From positions 1 to 64,000 of the forward strand of contig JANQHE010000020.1 of the NCBI GenBank assembly GCA_028282785.1: DNA of 64,000 nt, in the 5' to 3' direction. Each line of letters begins with the position of its first letter. The first letter of the stretch is position 1. Under the pieces are notes generated by a model. That model had not been told where the DNA came from. It searched no databases and worked only from the letters and a program-made list of their open reading frames with translations. This DNA comes from Bacteroidales bacterium (GTDB taxonomy: Bacteria > Bacteroidota > Bacteroidia > Bacteroidales > UBA12077). This document shows positions 16,192 to 26,058 of this stretch, piece by piece. Made by a program: the position numbers and the translations under genes.

Positions 16192-17571
16192 ATGAAGAAG
16201 AAACATTTATTAATAATTGCAGCTATAGCAACTGTGATTATTTTGTTTTTGATTTTTAGACCAGGTAAAGGAGATGTTCTAAAAGAATTAACTGTAAAAG
16301 TTGAAAAAGGCGAATTTGAAATTTTGGTTACTGTAACAGGTGAGTTACAGGCAATTAGTTCTGTTGATATTATGGGACCCACTGAACTTCGTAATAGCCG
16401 GGAACTAAGAATTCGTGAAATAAAAATTCAGGATTTAGTACCGGAGGGAACGGTTGTTGATTCAGGAGATTACGTAGGTACTCTTGATAAAACGGAATTA
16501 AGTACAAACCAGAAAGATTTGGAAGATGAAGTTGAATCAGCAGAATCTCAACTTTTTAAAACTCAGCTTGATACAGCAATGCAACTACGAGAGTTACGAG
16601 ATCAGTTGGTGAACATGAAATTTACTGTTGAAGAAAAACAGATTGTATTAGATCAAAGTAAGTTTGAGCCACCCGCTACCATCCGTCAGGCAAAGATCGA
16701 TTTGGAAAAAGCCCAACGCTCATATGATCAAGCCAAAGATAATTATTCATTAAAAGTTCAACAAGCTGAGGCTAGTATGCGCCAGGATTCAATTAATCTG
16801 AGTCAGCATAAACGAAAAGTTATCAAGATTAAATCGGTTATAAATAAATTTACCATTTATGCTCCGCAGGCTGGTATGGTTATTTATAAAAAAGAATGGA
16901 GCGGTCAGAAAAGAAAGGTAGGTTCAACTATAAGCCCATGGGATCTGGCTGTTGCAACATTGCCCGATCTTTCGGAAATGAACTCAAAGACTTATGTAAA
17001 CGAAATAGATATTAGTAGAGTAAAAAAAGGGCAAAAAGTTCGTTTGGGAATTGATGCATTTCCGGAAAAGAAATATACCGGTGAAGTTGTCGAGGTTGCA
17101 AATATAGGAGAACAATTACAAAATACAGATGCTAAAGTTTTCGAAGTAATAATTCGTGTTGATCAGTCGGATAGTATTATGCGTCCGTCAATGACAACCA
17201 GTAACCAGATTATAACTAATGTTTACGACAATGTTTTGTTTATTCCTTTAGAGGCTGTTCATAACGAGGATAGTTTAAGCTATGTATATACTAAGAACGG
17301 AAGAAAACAAATTATTGTTCCCGGGGGAACAAACGAGAACCATATGATTGTAGAGCAAGGACTGGAAGAAGGGGAAGAGGTATACCTATCTGTTCCTGAA
17401 AATGTAGATAGATTTAAATTATCAGGCGAAGAATTGATCGCTATCATAAAGAAACGGGAAGCTCAAAAGAAATTAGAAGAAAAGAAAAGAGCTGAAGAGC
17501 AAGAACGAAATAAGAAGGATAGGGAATTTAAAAGACCCAATGAGAAAAGACGAAGGCCGGGTTCTAATTAA
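16192..17571 (+). CDS. Efflux periplasmic adaptor (HlyD/MacA family)
   Basis: A 459-residue membrane-fusion protein: one N-terminal membrane helix (LLIIAAIATVIILFLIF), a first half lipoyl strand (VTVTGELQAISSVDIMGP), a long coiled-coil hairpin about residues 105-205, a second lipoyl half (YAPQAGMVIY), and beta-barrel and membrane-proximal domains with PSMTTSNQI. It ends in an unusually charged tail (about 45 residues of E, K, R). Such adaptors bridge an inner-membrane permease to a TolC-type channel; both follow directly (17580 and 18934), forming one operon. The substrate is unknown. Confidence 0.85.
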   Translation: MKKKHLLIIAAIATVIILFLIFRPGKGDVLKELTVKVEKGEFEILVTVTGELQAISSVDIMGPTELRNSRELRIREIKIQDLVPEGTVVDSGDYVGTLDKTELSTNQKDLEDEVESAESQLFKTQLDTAMQLRELRDQLVNMKFTVEEKQIVLDQSKFEPPATIRQAKIDLEKAQRSYDQAKDNYSLKVQQAEASMRQDSINLSQHKRKVIKIKSVINKFTIYAPQAGMVIYKKEWSGQKRKVGSTISPWDLAVATLPDLSEMNSKTYVNEIDISRVKKGQKVRLGIDAFPEKKYTGEVVEVANIGEQLQNTDAKVFEVIIRVDQSDSIMRPSMTTSNQIITNVYDNVLFIPLEAVHNEDSLSYVYTKNGRKQIIVPGGTNENHMIVEQGLEEGEEVYLSVPENVDRFKLSGEELIAIIKKREAQKKLEEKKRAEEQERNKKDREFKRPNEKRRRPGSN

Positions 17572-17579
17572 AATTTATT

Positions 17580-18941
17580 ATGTTTAGCAGATACTTTCAT
17601 GATATTGAGATAGCTATTGAGTCTTTACTCGGAAATAAGCTGAAATCCGTATTAACTGCTTTAGGTATTATTTTTGGTACTGCAGCGGTTATTAGTATGC
17701 TGGCCATTGGAAATGGTGCTCAGCAGGAAATTCTGGATCAAATTAAAATGGTTGGAGTAAACAATATTGTTATATCTCCAATTCAAGATCTCGCAGGGAC
17801 CGGGGAAAATGATGAAGAAACATCTGAAAACGGAAATGGTAAGCAGGAGAAATTTTCTCCGGGATTAACCATGAATGATGTGCAGGCTATCAAAGAAATA
17901 ATTCCTTCTGTAAAGAAAATTACACCTGAAATAGTGGCTAATTCTTTTGTGGTACAAAATGGAAGAAGAGTGGCTGCCAAGGTGATTGGTATTGATAACG
18001 ATTATTTTGATTTATATAATGTTAACCTTGAAAAAGGACAGTTTTTTAACGATTACCAGGCTGATAACGGAATTCCGGTTTGTGTAATTGGTGCAAATAT
18101 TAGTTCAAAGGTATTTAGCGATGTTGATCCAATAAATCAGTACCTTAAGTTTGGACATGTTTGGTTGAAAGTAATTGGAGTTTTGGAGAAAACAAGCGTA
18201 AGCCTTTCAGCTGCTGATAATGCAGGAGTAAATGTTGTAAATGATAACGTTTTTATTCCGGTTCAAACCATGTTGTTGCGATATCAGAACAGAGCTTTAA
18301 TAAATTCAAAAAGTATAAGTAGTGGTAGTTCTTTTTGGGGAGGATGGTTTTTCTCTTTTTCGGGGAGCCAGGAGACAACAACCTCAAATTATCACCAATT
18401 AGATAAAATTATTGTACAAGTTGAAGAAACAGAACAATTAACAACTACAACAGAGATATTAAGCAGGATGCTTATGCGCCGTCATATGGATGTTAAGGAT
18501 TTTGAAATTACAGTTCCGGAGTTATTATTAAAACAGCAGCAAAGAACAAAAGATATTTTCAATTTTGTGTTAGGAGCTATAGCCGGTATTTCATTAATCG
18601 TAGGGGGAATTGGTATTATGAATATCATGTTCGCAACGGTTATGGAGAGAATAAAGGAAATTGGAATTCGTTTGGCGCTAGGAGCAAAAAAGGCGGATAT
18701 AATTGCGCAATTTCTCTCTGAGGCTATCCTGATAAGTGTTTCTGGCGGATTAATAGGAGTAGTATTAGGAGTTGTTTTTTCAAAACTTATAATGAAATTT
18801 ACCGGAATACTTACCATTATTTCTCCGGGATCAATTATTATAGCGTTTGGAGTAAGTGCAATTATAGGGGTTATATTCGGAATTTCGCCGGCTAAACGAG
18901 CAGCAGAAAAGGATCCGATAGAATCATTACGATATGAATAA
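17580..18941 (+). CDS. MacB/FtsX-type ABC transporter permease
   Basis: The 453-residue protein has one N-terminal membrane helix preceded by LLGNKLKSVLTALGIIFGTAAVISMLAIG, a large periplasmic MacB-like core domain (residues about 50-310) and three C-terminal helices with the FtsX signature (IVGGIGIMNIMFATVMERIKEIGIRLALGA, then the last two helices around 375-440). It should work with the adaptor before it and the TolC-like channel after it. No ATPase gene sits in this operon, and this protein lacks an ATPase domain, so the ATP-binding subunit must be encoded elsewhere; the LolD-like gene at 25402 is not obviously its partner. Confidence 0.87.
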   Translation: MFSRYFHDIEIAIESLLGNKLKSVLTALGIIFGTAAVISMLAIGNGAQQEILDQIKMVGVNNIVISPIQDLAGTGENDEETSENGNGKQEKFSPGLTMNDVQAIKEIIPSVKKITPEIVANSFVVQNGRRVAAKVIGIDNDYFDLYNVNLEKGQFFNDYQADNGIPVCVIGANISSKVFSDVDPINQYLKFGHVWLKVIGVLEKTSVSLSAADNAGVNVVNDNVFIPVQTMLLRYQNRALINSKSISSGSSFWGGWFFSFSGSQETTTSNYHQLDKIIVQVEETEQLTTTTEILSRMLMRRHMDVKDFEITVPELLLKQQQRTKDIFNFVLGAIAGISLIVGGIGIMNIMFATVMERIKEIGIRLALGAKKADIIAQFLSEAILISVSGGLIGVVLGVVFSKLIMKFTGILTIISPGSIIIAFGVSAIIGVIFGISPAKRAAEKDPIESLRYE

Positions 18942-20442
18942 TTTCAATTTTAAATCAATGGATTCATTTAAGATATTTATAGTTATTATGATAAGTTTAA
19001 TTTCTTTTTCTTCTTTATGCCAGGAAGAAATTGTAGAGGAATTAACTTTCGAAGAGGTTATTCAATTAGCTCGCGAACAATCTCCTGATGCAATAATGGC
19101 AAAACACCAGTTTCGTGCAAATTATTGGGAATATAGAACTTATAAAGCGGATTATTGGCCAAACCTATCCTTAGGAACGACATTTCCTGAGTTTAGCAGA
19201 GCAATTAAAAAGTATCAAAACGCAGATGGGACCTATACATATGTTGAGGACAATTTAAACACAACTTCGGCTGAATTAAACCTTCGGCAAAATGTAGGAT
19301 TTACCGGAGGGCAGATTTTTGCCACATCAAATCTAGCAAGATTAGATGTTTTTGGAAATGATAAATCGACTTCATATTTATCTACTCCCGTAAGTATTGG
19401 ATATAGACAACCTGTTTTATTTTATAACGAATATAAGTGGCAAAAGAAAATTGAGCCTTTAAAATATGAAGAAGCCAAGAAAGCTTATATTTCTTCACTT
19501 GAAGATGTTTCTTTAAAAGCTGTGGCATTTTTCTTTGATTTAGCTTTAGCTCAACAAAATTTACAAGTTGCACAAATTAATTATTCAAATGCCGATACCT
19601 TGTATCAGATAGCAACGGGCCGTTATAACATTGGAACCATTGCAGAAAATGAGTTGATGCAAATGGAATTAAGTTTATTAAATGCCGGTTCATCTTTGAA
19701 TTCATCTCTTGTTGATTTGGAAATAAAGAAATTTCAATTACGATCTTTTTTAGGATTTAATGAGAAAGTGAATCTGAAATTAATCATACCAAGAGAGATC
19801 CCCGAATTAACAGTTGATGTTGCTAAAGCATTAGAAATTTCCCGTCGGAATAATCCTGATATTATAGGATTTGAAAGGCAATTGATAGAGGCTGAGCGTG
19901 CTGTGGCAAAAGCCAGGTCAGAAAAAGGTTTACAAGCCGATTTGTATGCAAGTATTGGTTATACCCAACAATCAGAAGAGTTTTCTGATGTTTATGTAAA
20001 TCCGCAGGAACAGCAAAGAATAACATTAGGCTTGGAAGTCCCTTTGCTTGATTGGGGATTGGGACGAGGTAGGTATAAGATGGCGCAATCAAGTCAGGAA
20101 GTTATTAAAACAACTGTAGAACAAGCAAGAACAGATTTTGTGCAAAATGTATATCTAAACGTTATGCAATTTAATTTACAAGATGATCAATTAATGATTG
20201 CTGCTAAATCGGATACCATTGCTCAAAAACGCTATGATATGACAAAGCAAAGATTTCTAATTGGAAAAGTTGATGTATTGGATCTAAATGTAGCATTAAC
20301 AGAGAAAGATAATGCAAAAAGCAGCTACATAGCAGCTCTTCGAAAATACTGGTCAAACTTCTATAACCTTCGAAAAATTACACTTTATGATTTCATCAAA
20401 GACGAATCACTTGATACGGATTACAATAAGTTAATTGAATAG
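18934..20442 (+). CDS. TolC-family outer-membrane efflux channel
   Basis: The frame overlaps the permease gene by 8 bases; a start at 18958 (MDSFKIFIVIMISLISF) would put the signal peptide at the very front and is also possible. The 502-residue product carries the two OEP repeats: LTFEEVIQLAREQSPD at the start, a long helix about 180-260, a second copy from about 295 (LEISRRNNPDI) and strands such as QRITLGLEVPLLDWG. It forms a trimeric outer-membrane duct in a three-part exporter with the two upstream products. Confidence 0.87.
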   Translation: MNNFNFKSMDSFKIFIVIMISLISFSSLCQEEIVEELTFEEVIQLAREQSPDAIMAKHQFRANYWEYRTYKADYWPNLSLGTTFPEFSRAIKKYQNADGTYTYVEDNLNTTSAELNLRQNVGFTGGQIFATSNLARLDVFGNDKSTSYLSTPVSIGYRQPVLFYNEYKWQKKIEPLKYEEAKKAYISSLEDVSLKAVAFFFDLALAQQNLQVAQINYSNADTLYQIATGRYNIGTIAENELMQMELSLLNAGSSLNSSLVDLEIKKFQLRSFLGFNEKVNLKLIIPREIPELTVDVAKALEISRRNNPDIIGFERQLIEAERAVAKARSEKGLQADLYASIGYTQQSEEFSDVYVNPQEQQRITLGLEVPLLDWGLGRGRYKMAQSSQEVIKTTVEQARTDFVQNVYLNVMQFNLQDDQLMIAAKSDTIAQKRYDMTKQRFLIGKVDVLDLNVALTEKDNAKSSYIAALRKYWSNFYNLRKITLYDFIKDESLDTDYNKLIE

Positions 20443-20524
20443 ATAATTTTAGAGTCATTTTATGCGCTTATCTATTAATTTCAATGTTAATTCATTGAAA
20501 AAGTGTGTTTCTAAAAAATAATTT

Positions 20525-20532
20525 TATCTTTG
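20525..20532 (+). promoter_or_regulatory. -7 box upstream of secDF
   Basis: TATCTTTG fits the Bacteroidota -7 consensus TAnnTTTG and is followed 57 bases later by the secDF start. I see no clear TTTG at -33 with 19-base spacing, so the call rests on the -7 box and position. Confidence 0.45.
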
Positions 20533-20589
20533 CACGACAATTTACTTAATTAGAATAATAATAATAATATCAATAAAATAGTTTAACAA

Positions 20590-23500
20590 ATGCAGATTAA
20601 AGGAGCTATTAGATTTTTGGCCATTGCATTGGCCTTGATTTGTATTTATTACTTATCATTTACTTGGGTTACGAATGGAATTAAAAAAGATGCGGAGCAA
20701 TATGCTCAGGGAGATCCTGCTAAGGAATACGCATATCTTGATTCGATTTCAAGTGAAGAGGTATACAACCTTGGGATAAGAAAATATACATTTAGAGAGT
20801 GTCAGGAAAGAGAAATTAACCTTGGCCTTGACCTAAAGGGTGGTATGAATGTTATTCTTGAAATATCCGTTGAAGATATTATCAAGGCAATGGCAAACAA
20901 TAGTAAGGATACTACTTTCCAAAAAGCACTTAGTTTAGCAAGAGAAAAAAGTAAAAATAGTAGAGCTGAATTTGTTGATTTATTTGGAGAAGCATTTAAT
21001 GAGGTTGATCCAAATGCAAAGTTAGCAGCAATTTTTAATACAATTGAATTAAAGGATAAAATTGATTTTAATTCAACCAACGATGACGTATTAAAAGTTA
21101 TTCGTGAAGAATCAAGAGATGCGATAGACAATTCATTTAATATTTTACGAAGCCGTATCGACCGTTTTGGTGTTGTTCAGCCTAATATCCAAAGATTAGA
21201 AAGCAATGCCGGTCGTATCATGGTTGAATTGCCAGGAGTAAAAGATCAGGAGCGGGTAAGAGATTTATTACAAGGAACAGCTAATTTGGAATTTTGGGAA
21301 ACCTATAATAATTTGCAGGTTTATGGTTATCTTCTTCAGGCAAATGAAGAGATCTATGTAATAGAAGAAGCTCAAAGAGAACTTACAAAGGCTGAAGAAG
21401 TAGAGGAAGTTATAGAAGAAATTGCAGAGGAAGTTTTAACATCTGCAGATGAGGAAGAGGGAGAGGAGCTTGCGTTACTTGACCAATTAGAATCCGATTC
21501 AGCTGCACAAGATTCAACTGATCTGACACAAGCTCAAATTACGCAAAGGTATCCATTATTCTCAGTGTTACGTCCAAGTATCAATCCACAAACAGGACAA
21601 CCTATGGAGGGCTCTGAAATTGGTATGGCGCATTATTCTGATACTGCGAAAGTTAATGAATATCTGAAAATGGAACAGGTAAAATCTGTGTTCCCAAGAG
21701 ATATGGAGTTTAAATGGCACGTTAAAGCATACAAATACGATGAATCGGAAAGCTATTATCAGTTACACGCAATAAAAGTAACAGGTCGTGACGGTAAAGC
21801 TCCGTTAGATGGAGATGTTGTAACAGATGCAAGATCGGAATTCGATCAAAATACCGGTAATGCAGAAGTAACCATGGCAATGAATGCTGATGGTGCAAAA
21901 ACCTGGGCAAGATTAACTAAAAACAATGTTGGTAATTTCATAGCTATTGTTCTTGATGATTATGTATATTCAGCGCCACGTGTTAACCAGGAAATTACCG
22001 GTGGCCGTTCGTCAATCTCCGGTGATTTTACGGTAAATGAGGCAAAAGACTTAGCTAATATATTAAAGTCAGGTAAATTACCTGCTCCCGCCAGAATTAT
22101 TCAGGAAGAAATAGTTGGTCCTTCATTAGGGCAGGAAGCAATTAATTCAGGTTTGAATTCATTCTTTATTGCATTCATTGTTGTAATGGTTTACATGATT
22201 TTCTACTACAGTCGTAAGGCAGGTTTAGTTGCCGACCTAGCACTGATAGCAAACATGTTCTTCATTATGGGAGTCCTTGCGTCGTTAGGAGCAGTTCTAA
22301 CATTACCGGGTATCGCTGGTATTGTATTAACAATTGGTATGTCTGTTGATGCAAACGTTCTTATTTATGAACGTATACGTGAGGAACTTGCAGCTGGTAA
22401 AGGCATTAAATTAGCTGTAAAAGACGGTTATAAGCACGCATATTCAGCAATTATTGATGCAAACGTCACAACATTATTAACAGCAATTATTCTATATACA
22501 TTTGGTACCGGCCCGATTAAAGGTTTTGCAACTACATTATTAATAGGTATCCTTACTTCATTGTTTACTGCGATTTTCTTAACCCGTTTAATTTTTGAAT
22601 GGTATTTAAAACGCAACAAAGAAATTACTTATGCAACCAAGTTAACTGATGGTGCATTTAAAAATACAGCTGTTAAGTTCCTAGAAAAACGTAAATTATT
22701 CTATGTAATTTCTGGAATTATTATTGTTATTAGTATTGGTTCATTAGTAACAAGAGGATTAAATCAGGGAGTTGACTTTACTGGTGGTAGAACATATGTT
22801 GTACGTTTTGAGCAACCTGTAAGTACTATTGAAATTCAGAGTCATTTGGACGTAGTTTATGGTAGTGAACCGGATGTTAAAATATTCGGTGATGATAACC
22901 AGGTTAAAATTACGACGAAATATAGAATTGATGAGGATGCTGTAGAAGTTGATAAAGATGTGGAAACTAAATTATACGAAGGATTAAAATCAACACTTGG
23001 TGATGATGTTACATTTGAAGATTTCAATACAAATTATAAGATGAGCTCTCACAAAGTAGGAGCTACAATCGCAGATGATATTCTTTACAAATCATTGGTT
23101 GTTATTGTTCTTGCTATTGTATTGATGTTCATTTATATTTTCATAAGATTTAGAAACTGGCAGTATGGTTTAGGTGCAGTAGCAGCATTATTACATGATG
23201 TAACCATTATATTAGGTATTTTCTCATTGGCATGGGGAGTGTTCCCATTTTCATTGGAAATTGATCAGGCGTTTATTGCTGCAATATTAACAGTTGTAGG
23301 TTACTCAATTAACGATACTGTGGTTGTATTCGACCGAATTAGAGAGTTTACAACACTCTATCCAAAGCGTGAACGGGGAACCATTATTAATGATGCTTTA
23401 AATAGTACATTAAGTCGTACATTCAGTACATCATTAAGTACATTTGTTGTGTTATTAACCATCTTTATCTTTGGCGGTGAGGTGATCAGAGGATTTGTCT

Positions 23501-23619
23501 TTGCATTATTGGTTGGTGTGGTTGTAGGTACATATTCTTCGCTATTTATTGCAACTCCGGTAGTTTATGATACAGTTCATAAAAAAGGAGAAAAGAAAGC
23601 AAACACTAAGAAAAAATAA
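20590..23619 (+). CDS. secDF: Protein translocase subunit SecDF (fused)
   Basis: The 1009-residue protein combines SecD (about residues 1-690) and SecF (about 700-1009), the standard arrangement in Bacteroidota. SecD signatures include the N-terminal helix, LGLDLKGGMNVILE, the P1 domain, and GMSVDANVLIYERIREE in helix 4; SecF shows GVDFTGGRTYVV and NDTVVVFDRIRE. These use the proton gradient to help finish protein export. The SecD periplasmic domain contains a very acidic insert at about residues 263-300 (mostly Glu) that is not part of the core fold. The gene has its own promoter-like box and ends in a strong terminator. Confidence 0.95.
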   Translation: MQIKGAIRFLAIALALICIYYLSFTWVTNGIKKDAEQYAQGDPAKEYAYLDSISSEEVYNLGIRKYTFRECQEREINLGLDLKGGMNVILEISVEDIIKAMANNSKDTTFQKALSLAREKSKNSRAEFVDLFGEAFNEVDPNAKLAAIFNTIELKDKIDFNSTNDDVLKVIREESRDAIDNSFNILRSRIDRFGVVQPNIQRLESNAGRIMVELPGVKDQERVRDLLQGTANLEFWETYNNLQVYGYLLQANEEIYVIEEAQRELTKAEEVEEVIEEIAEEVLTSADEEEGEELALLDQLESDSAAQDSTDLTQAQITQRYPLFSVLRPSINPQTGQPMEGSEIGMAHYSDTAKVNEYLKMEQVKSVFPRDMEFKWHVKAYKYDESESYYQLHAIKVTGRDGKAPLDGDVVTDARSEFDQNTGNAEVTMAMNADGAKTWARLTKNNVGNFIAIVLDDYVYSAPRVNQEITGGRSSISGDFTVNEAKDLANILKSGKLPAPARIIQEEIVGPSLGQEAINSGLNSFFIAFIVVMVYMIFYYSRKAGLVADLALIANMFFIMGVLASLGAVLTLPGIAGIVLTIGMSVDANVLIYERIREELAAGKGIKLAVKDGYKHAYSAIIDANVTTLLTAIILYTFGTGPIKGFATTLLIGILTSLFTAIFLTRLIFEWYLKRNKEITYATKLTDGAFKNTAVKFLEKRKLFYVISGIIIVISIGSLVTRGLNQGVDFTGGRTYVVRFEQPVSTIEIQSHLDVVYGSEPDVKIFGDDNQVKITTKYRIDEDAVEVDKDVETKLYEGLKSTLGDDVTFEDFNTNYKMSSHKVGATIADDILYKSLVVIVLAIVLMFIYIFIRFRNWQYGLGAVAALLHDVTIILGIFSLAWGVFPFSLEIDQAFIAAILTVVGYSINDTVVVFDRIREFTTLYPKRERGTIINDALNSTLSRTFSTSLSTFVVLLTIFIFGGEVIRGFVFALLVGVVVGTYSSLFIATPVVYDTVHKKGEKKANTKKK

Positions 23620-23636
23620 AAATCAAATCATAATAT

Positions 23637-23667
23637 CAAAAGCCCCTTCAACCAAGGGGCTTTTTTA
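23637..23667 (+). terminator. Intrinsic terminator after secDF
   Basis: AAGCCCCTT and AAGGGGCTT form a perfect stem around CAACC, followed by a T6 tract. The A-rich left flank makes it bidirectional in principle. It separates secDF from tatA. Confidence 0.9.
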
Positions 23668-23680
23668 TTGTTCAATTATG

Positions 23681-23688
23681 TATATTTG
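23681..23688 (+). promoter_or_regulatory. -7 box upstream of tatA
   Basis: TATATTTG matches TAnnTTTG and lies 15 bases before the tatA start, implying a very short 5' untranslated region. No convincing -33 box was found. Confidence 0.4.
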
Positions 23689-23702
23689 TACAAATTGATT
23701 AT

Positions 23703-23948
23703 ATGACAAGTCATTTTCTTTTTATAAGTGGACAAGAGATTTTTGTAATCCTTTTAGTGGTACTGCTTTTATTTGGAGCAAATAAAATTCCGGAAATAGC
23801 TAAAGGACTTGGAAGAGGCATGCGCGAATTTAGAAAAGCAGCTGATGATATTAAAAGAGAAATGAATGATCACACAGGTGATTTGAAAAAAGATATTAAG
23901 GAAATGAAAGATGAGATTGGTAAGACAAAAGATGATCTAAAAGGATAA
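23703..23948 (+). CDS. tatA: Sec-independent translocase protein TatA
   Basis: The 81-residue protein has a short N-terminal membrane helix ([16 protein letters not shown]), the hinge [18 protein letters not shown] and an amphipathic charged helix with a Lys/Asp/Glu tail. That is the TatA/TatE/MttA family, which forms the pore for export of folded proteins with TatC. TatC is not in the window. The antiporter gene begins 17 bases downstream. Confidence 0.92.
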   Translation: MTSHFLFISGQEIFVILLVVLLLFGANKIPEIAKGLGRGMREFRKAADDIKREMNDHTGDLKKDIKEMKDEIGKTKDDLKG

Positions 23949-23965
23949 ATATTTGACTTCGGTTT

Positions 23966-24910
23966 ATGGATATTATATATCTTTTTCTTGGTTTTGTATT
24001 GTTAATGTTAGCAGGAGATTTTCTGGTAAGAGGAAGCGTTTCATTAGCAGGGCATTTTAAGGTTTCAAAATTAGTAATCGGACTGGTTTTAGTTTCATTT
24101 GGAACTTCAGCACCGGAACTTGTGGTAAGCCTTGATGCAGCTATTAAAGGACATCCTGATATTGCTATTGGAAATGTAATTGGTTCTAACATTGCGAACA
24201 TTGCTCTGGTACTGGGATTAACCGCGATTATTCTTCCGGTTAAAGTAAAGAAAAAAGCCATCCATTTCGATTGGGCCGTAATGATGTTCATTAGTTTGTT
24301 GTTTTATGCATTTTGTTTAAATTTCAAGCTTCAATTGATTGAAGGATTTTTATTTGTTACTATTCTTACAGCTTTTATCTATAGGTCAATTCGTAAATCA
24401 CGAAAAGAAAAATTGAAAAGCCTGGAGGAATCTATTCCACCACAACACAATATGTTTTTCTCTATTGTGTTAGTTATTTTAGCAGCAATTGGGTTAGTAT
24501 ATGGTGCTGAGTTTTTAGTGAAAGGAGCATCGAACATTGCATTGAAGTTAGGTGTTGATGAAAGAATTATTTCAGTATCTGTAATTGCTTTGGGTACAAG
24601 TTTACCCGAACTGGCAACTTCTATAGCTGCTGCTATTAGAAAGGAGTTGGATATTTTTATCGGAAATATTATTGGGTCAAATATCTTTAATATTTTAGCT
24701 ATCCTGGGAATAACCAGCATAGTAAAAACAATCGATATCAACCCTATGGTACTAAAATTCGATATATTTTGGATGTTGGGAACATCATTATTGTTGTTTT
24801 TATTTATCTTGCCGTTGCGAAAAGGAGTGGTAACACGTTGGAAAGGATTGATTTTTGTAAGTATTTATGTGCTTTATATTTATTTAGCCTTTTCAACCGG
24901 ACTTATTTAA
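23966..24910 (+). CDS. Calcium/sodium antiporter (YrbG family)
   Basis: A 314-residue integral membrane protein built from two inverted repeats of five helices. Each repeat carries the ion-binding alpha-repeat motif: SFGTSAPELVVSLDAA with GNVIGSNIANI in the first, and LGTSLPELATSIAAA with GNIIGSNIFNI in the second. Proteins of this family exchange Na+ or H+ for Ca2+ across the inner membrane. Length is typical. Confidence 0.9.
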   Translation: MDIIYLFLGFVLLMLAGDFLVRGSVSLAGHFKVSKLVIGLVLVSFGTSAPELVVSLDAAIKGHPDIAIGNVIGSNIANIALVLGLTAIILPVKVKKKAIHFDWAVMMFISLLFYAFCLNFKLQLIEGFLFVTILTAFIYRSIRKSRKEKLKSLEESIPPQHNMFFSIVLVILAAIGLVYGAEFLVKGASNIALKLGVDERIISVSVIALGTSLPELATSIAAAIRKELDIFIGNIIGSNIFNILAILGITSIVKTIDINPMVLKFDIFWMLGTSLLLFLFILPLRKGVVTRWKGLIFVSIYVLYIYLAFSTGLI

Positions 24911-24957
24911 TTAGTTGTCACGCAAAGAGCGCTAAGGAAATCGTAAAAAACGCTGAG

Positions 24958-25335
24958 ATGAAAGAGAACGAAATTTCTTATAAGATAATAGGTGCTGCGA
25001 TCAACTTACATAAGAATATTGGTCCGGGATTGTTAGAATCAGCATATGAAAATGCATTAGCCTATGACCTTAAGGAATTAGGGTTTGATGTAAAGCAACA
25101 AGTCCCTATGCCATTTATTTATAAAGATATAAAACAAGATGTAGGTTATCGTTTGGATTTACTTGTAAATAATAAAGTTATTGTTGAAATTAAATCTGTC
25201 GAAACATTAGCTCCTGTGCATTATGCTCAAACGCTAAGTTATTTGAGATTATCAGGTTTGAAACTTGCTTTATTAATCAATTTCAATAAAAAAGTTCTTA
25301 AAGACAGTATACATAGAATTGTTAATAATCTCTAG
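24958..25335 (+). CDS. GxxExxY protein
   Basis: An ATG at 24958 gives 125 residues starting MKENEISYKI, the normal start for this family; a longer open frame upstream overlaps the antiporter gene and is not used. The motif GLLESAY (GxxExxY) lies in a helix after INLHKNIGPG, and YRLDLLV..IVEIKSVE resembles the D-x(n)-E-x-K core of PD-(D/E)xK nucleases. The family is widespread and erratic in Bacteroidota; its function is not known. Flanking DNA on both sides contains GCGCTAAGG- and TTTGCG-rich text characteristic of these inserts. Confidence 0.88.
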   Translation: MKENEISYKIIGAAINLHKNIGPGLLESAYENALAYDLKELGFDVKQQVPMPFIYKDIKQDVGYRLDLLVNNKVIVEIKSVETLAPVHYAQTLSYLRLSGLKLALLINFNKKVLKDSIHRIVNNL

Positions 25336-25401
25336 CAATCTTTGCGAATACTTGCGTTAAGTTTTGCGAACTTTGCGAGAAAATAAAATACTAAAGCATA
25401 G

Positions 25402-26055
25402 ATGATAACAGCAAAAAATATAACAAAATCTTATGGTGATTTACAGGTTCTAAAAGGAATAGACCTGGAAATTAAAAAAGGAGAAATACTATCAATTGTA
25501 GGCCCAAGTGGTGCAGGTAAAACAACGTTCTTACAGATCCTGGGAACTTTAAGTCGCCCGGATTCAGGAGAAATATTATTTGAGAACCAACATGTTAGTA
25601 GGTTTAAGGATAAACAATTAGCTTCATTCAGAAATAATAACATAGGTTTTGTATTTCAATTCCATCATCTTTTACCTGAATTTACAGCTTTGGAAAATGT
25701 TTGTATTCCGGCATTCATAGGGAAAATGGCCAGAAATAAAGCGGAACAAAAAGCAAAAGAGATATTAACTTTTTTAAAATTGGATCATAGAATTGATCAT
25801 AAACCCAAGGAACTTTCGGGAGGAGAACAACAAAGAGTTGCAGTAGCGCGAGCCTTAATTAATGAACCTTCTGTCATTTTTGCAGATGAACCGTCAGGAA
25901 ATCTTGACTCGGAAAATAAAAAAGAACTTCATGAGCTATTTTTCTCATTACGAGAAAAATATAATCCTTCAATAGTTATTGTAACGCATGACGATGATCT
26001 GGCAAACATGGCCGATAAAAAACTAACCATGAAAGATGGTTTATTTCTTTCGTAA
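25402..26055 (+). CDS. lolD: LolD-type ABC transporter ATP-binding protein
   Basis: The 217-residue ATPase has Walker [10 protein letters not shown] (about 36-44), a Q-loop at [17 protein letters not shown], the signature [15 protein letters not shown] and Walker [13 protein letters not shown]. The [17 protein letters not shown] stretch is characteristic of LolD, which powers release of lipoproteins from the inner membrane with LolC/E permeases. No LolC/E gene is adjacent; the FtsX-type permease at 17580 is an alternative partner. The next gene starts 3 bases after the stop. Confidence 0.85.
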   Translation: MITAKNITKSYGDLQVLKGIDLEIKKGEILSIVGPSGAGKTTFLQILGTLSRPDSGEILFENQHVSRFKDKQLASFRNNNIGFVFQFHHLLPEFTALENVCIPAFIGKMARNKAEQKAKEILTFLKLDHRIDHKPKELSGGEQQRVAVARALINEPSVIFADEPSGNLDSENKKELHELFFSLREKYNPSIVIVTHDDDLANMADKKLTMKDGLFLS

Positions 26056-26058
26056 GAA

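Noticed and set aside
24769-24957. Upstream extension of the GxxExxY gene
   Set aside because: It lies inside the antiporter gene in another frame and the family starts at MKENEISYK.
17580-26055. LolD-like ATPase as partner of the MacB-like permease
   Set aside because: The genes are 6.5 kb apart with unrelated operons between them; the motifs fit LolD. Pairing cannot be supported.
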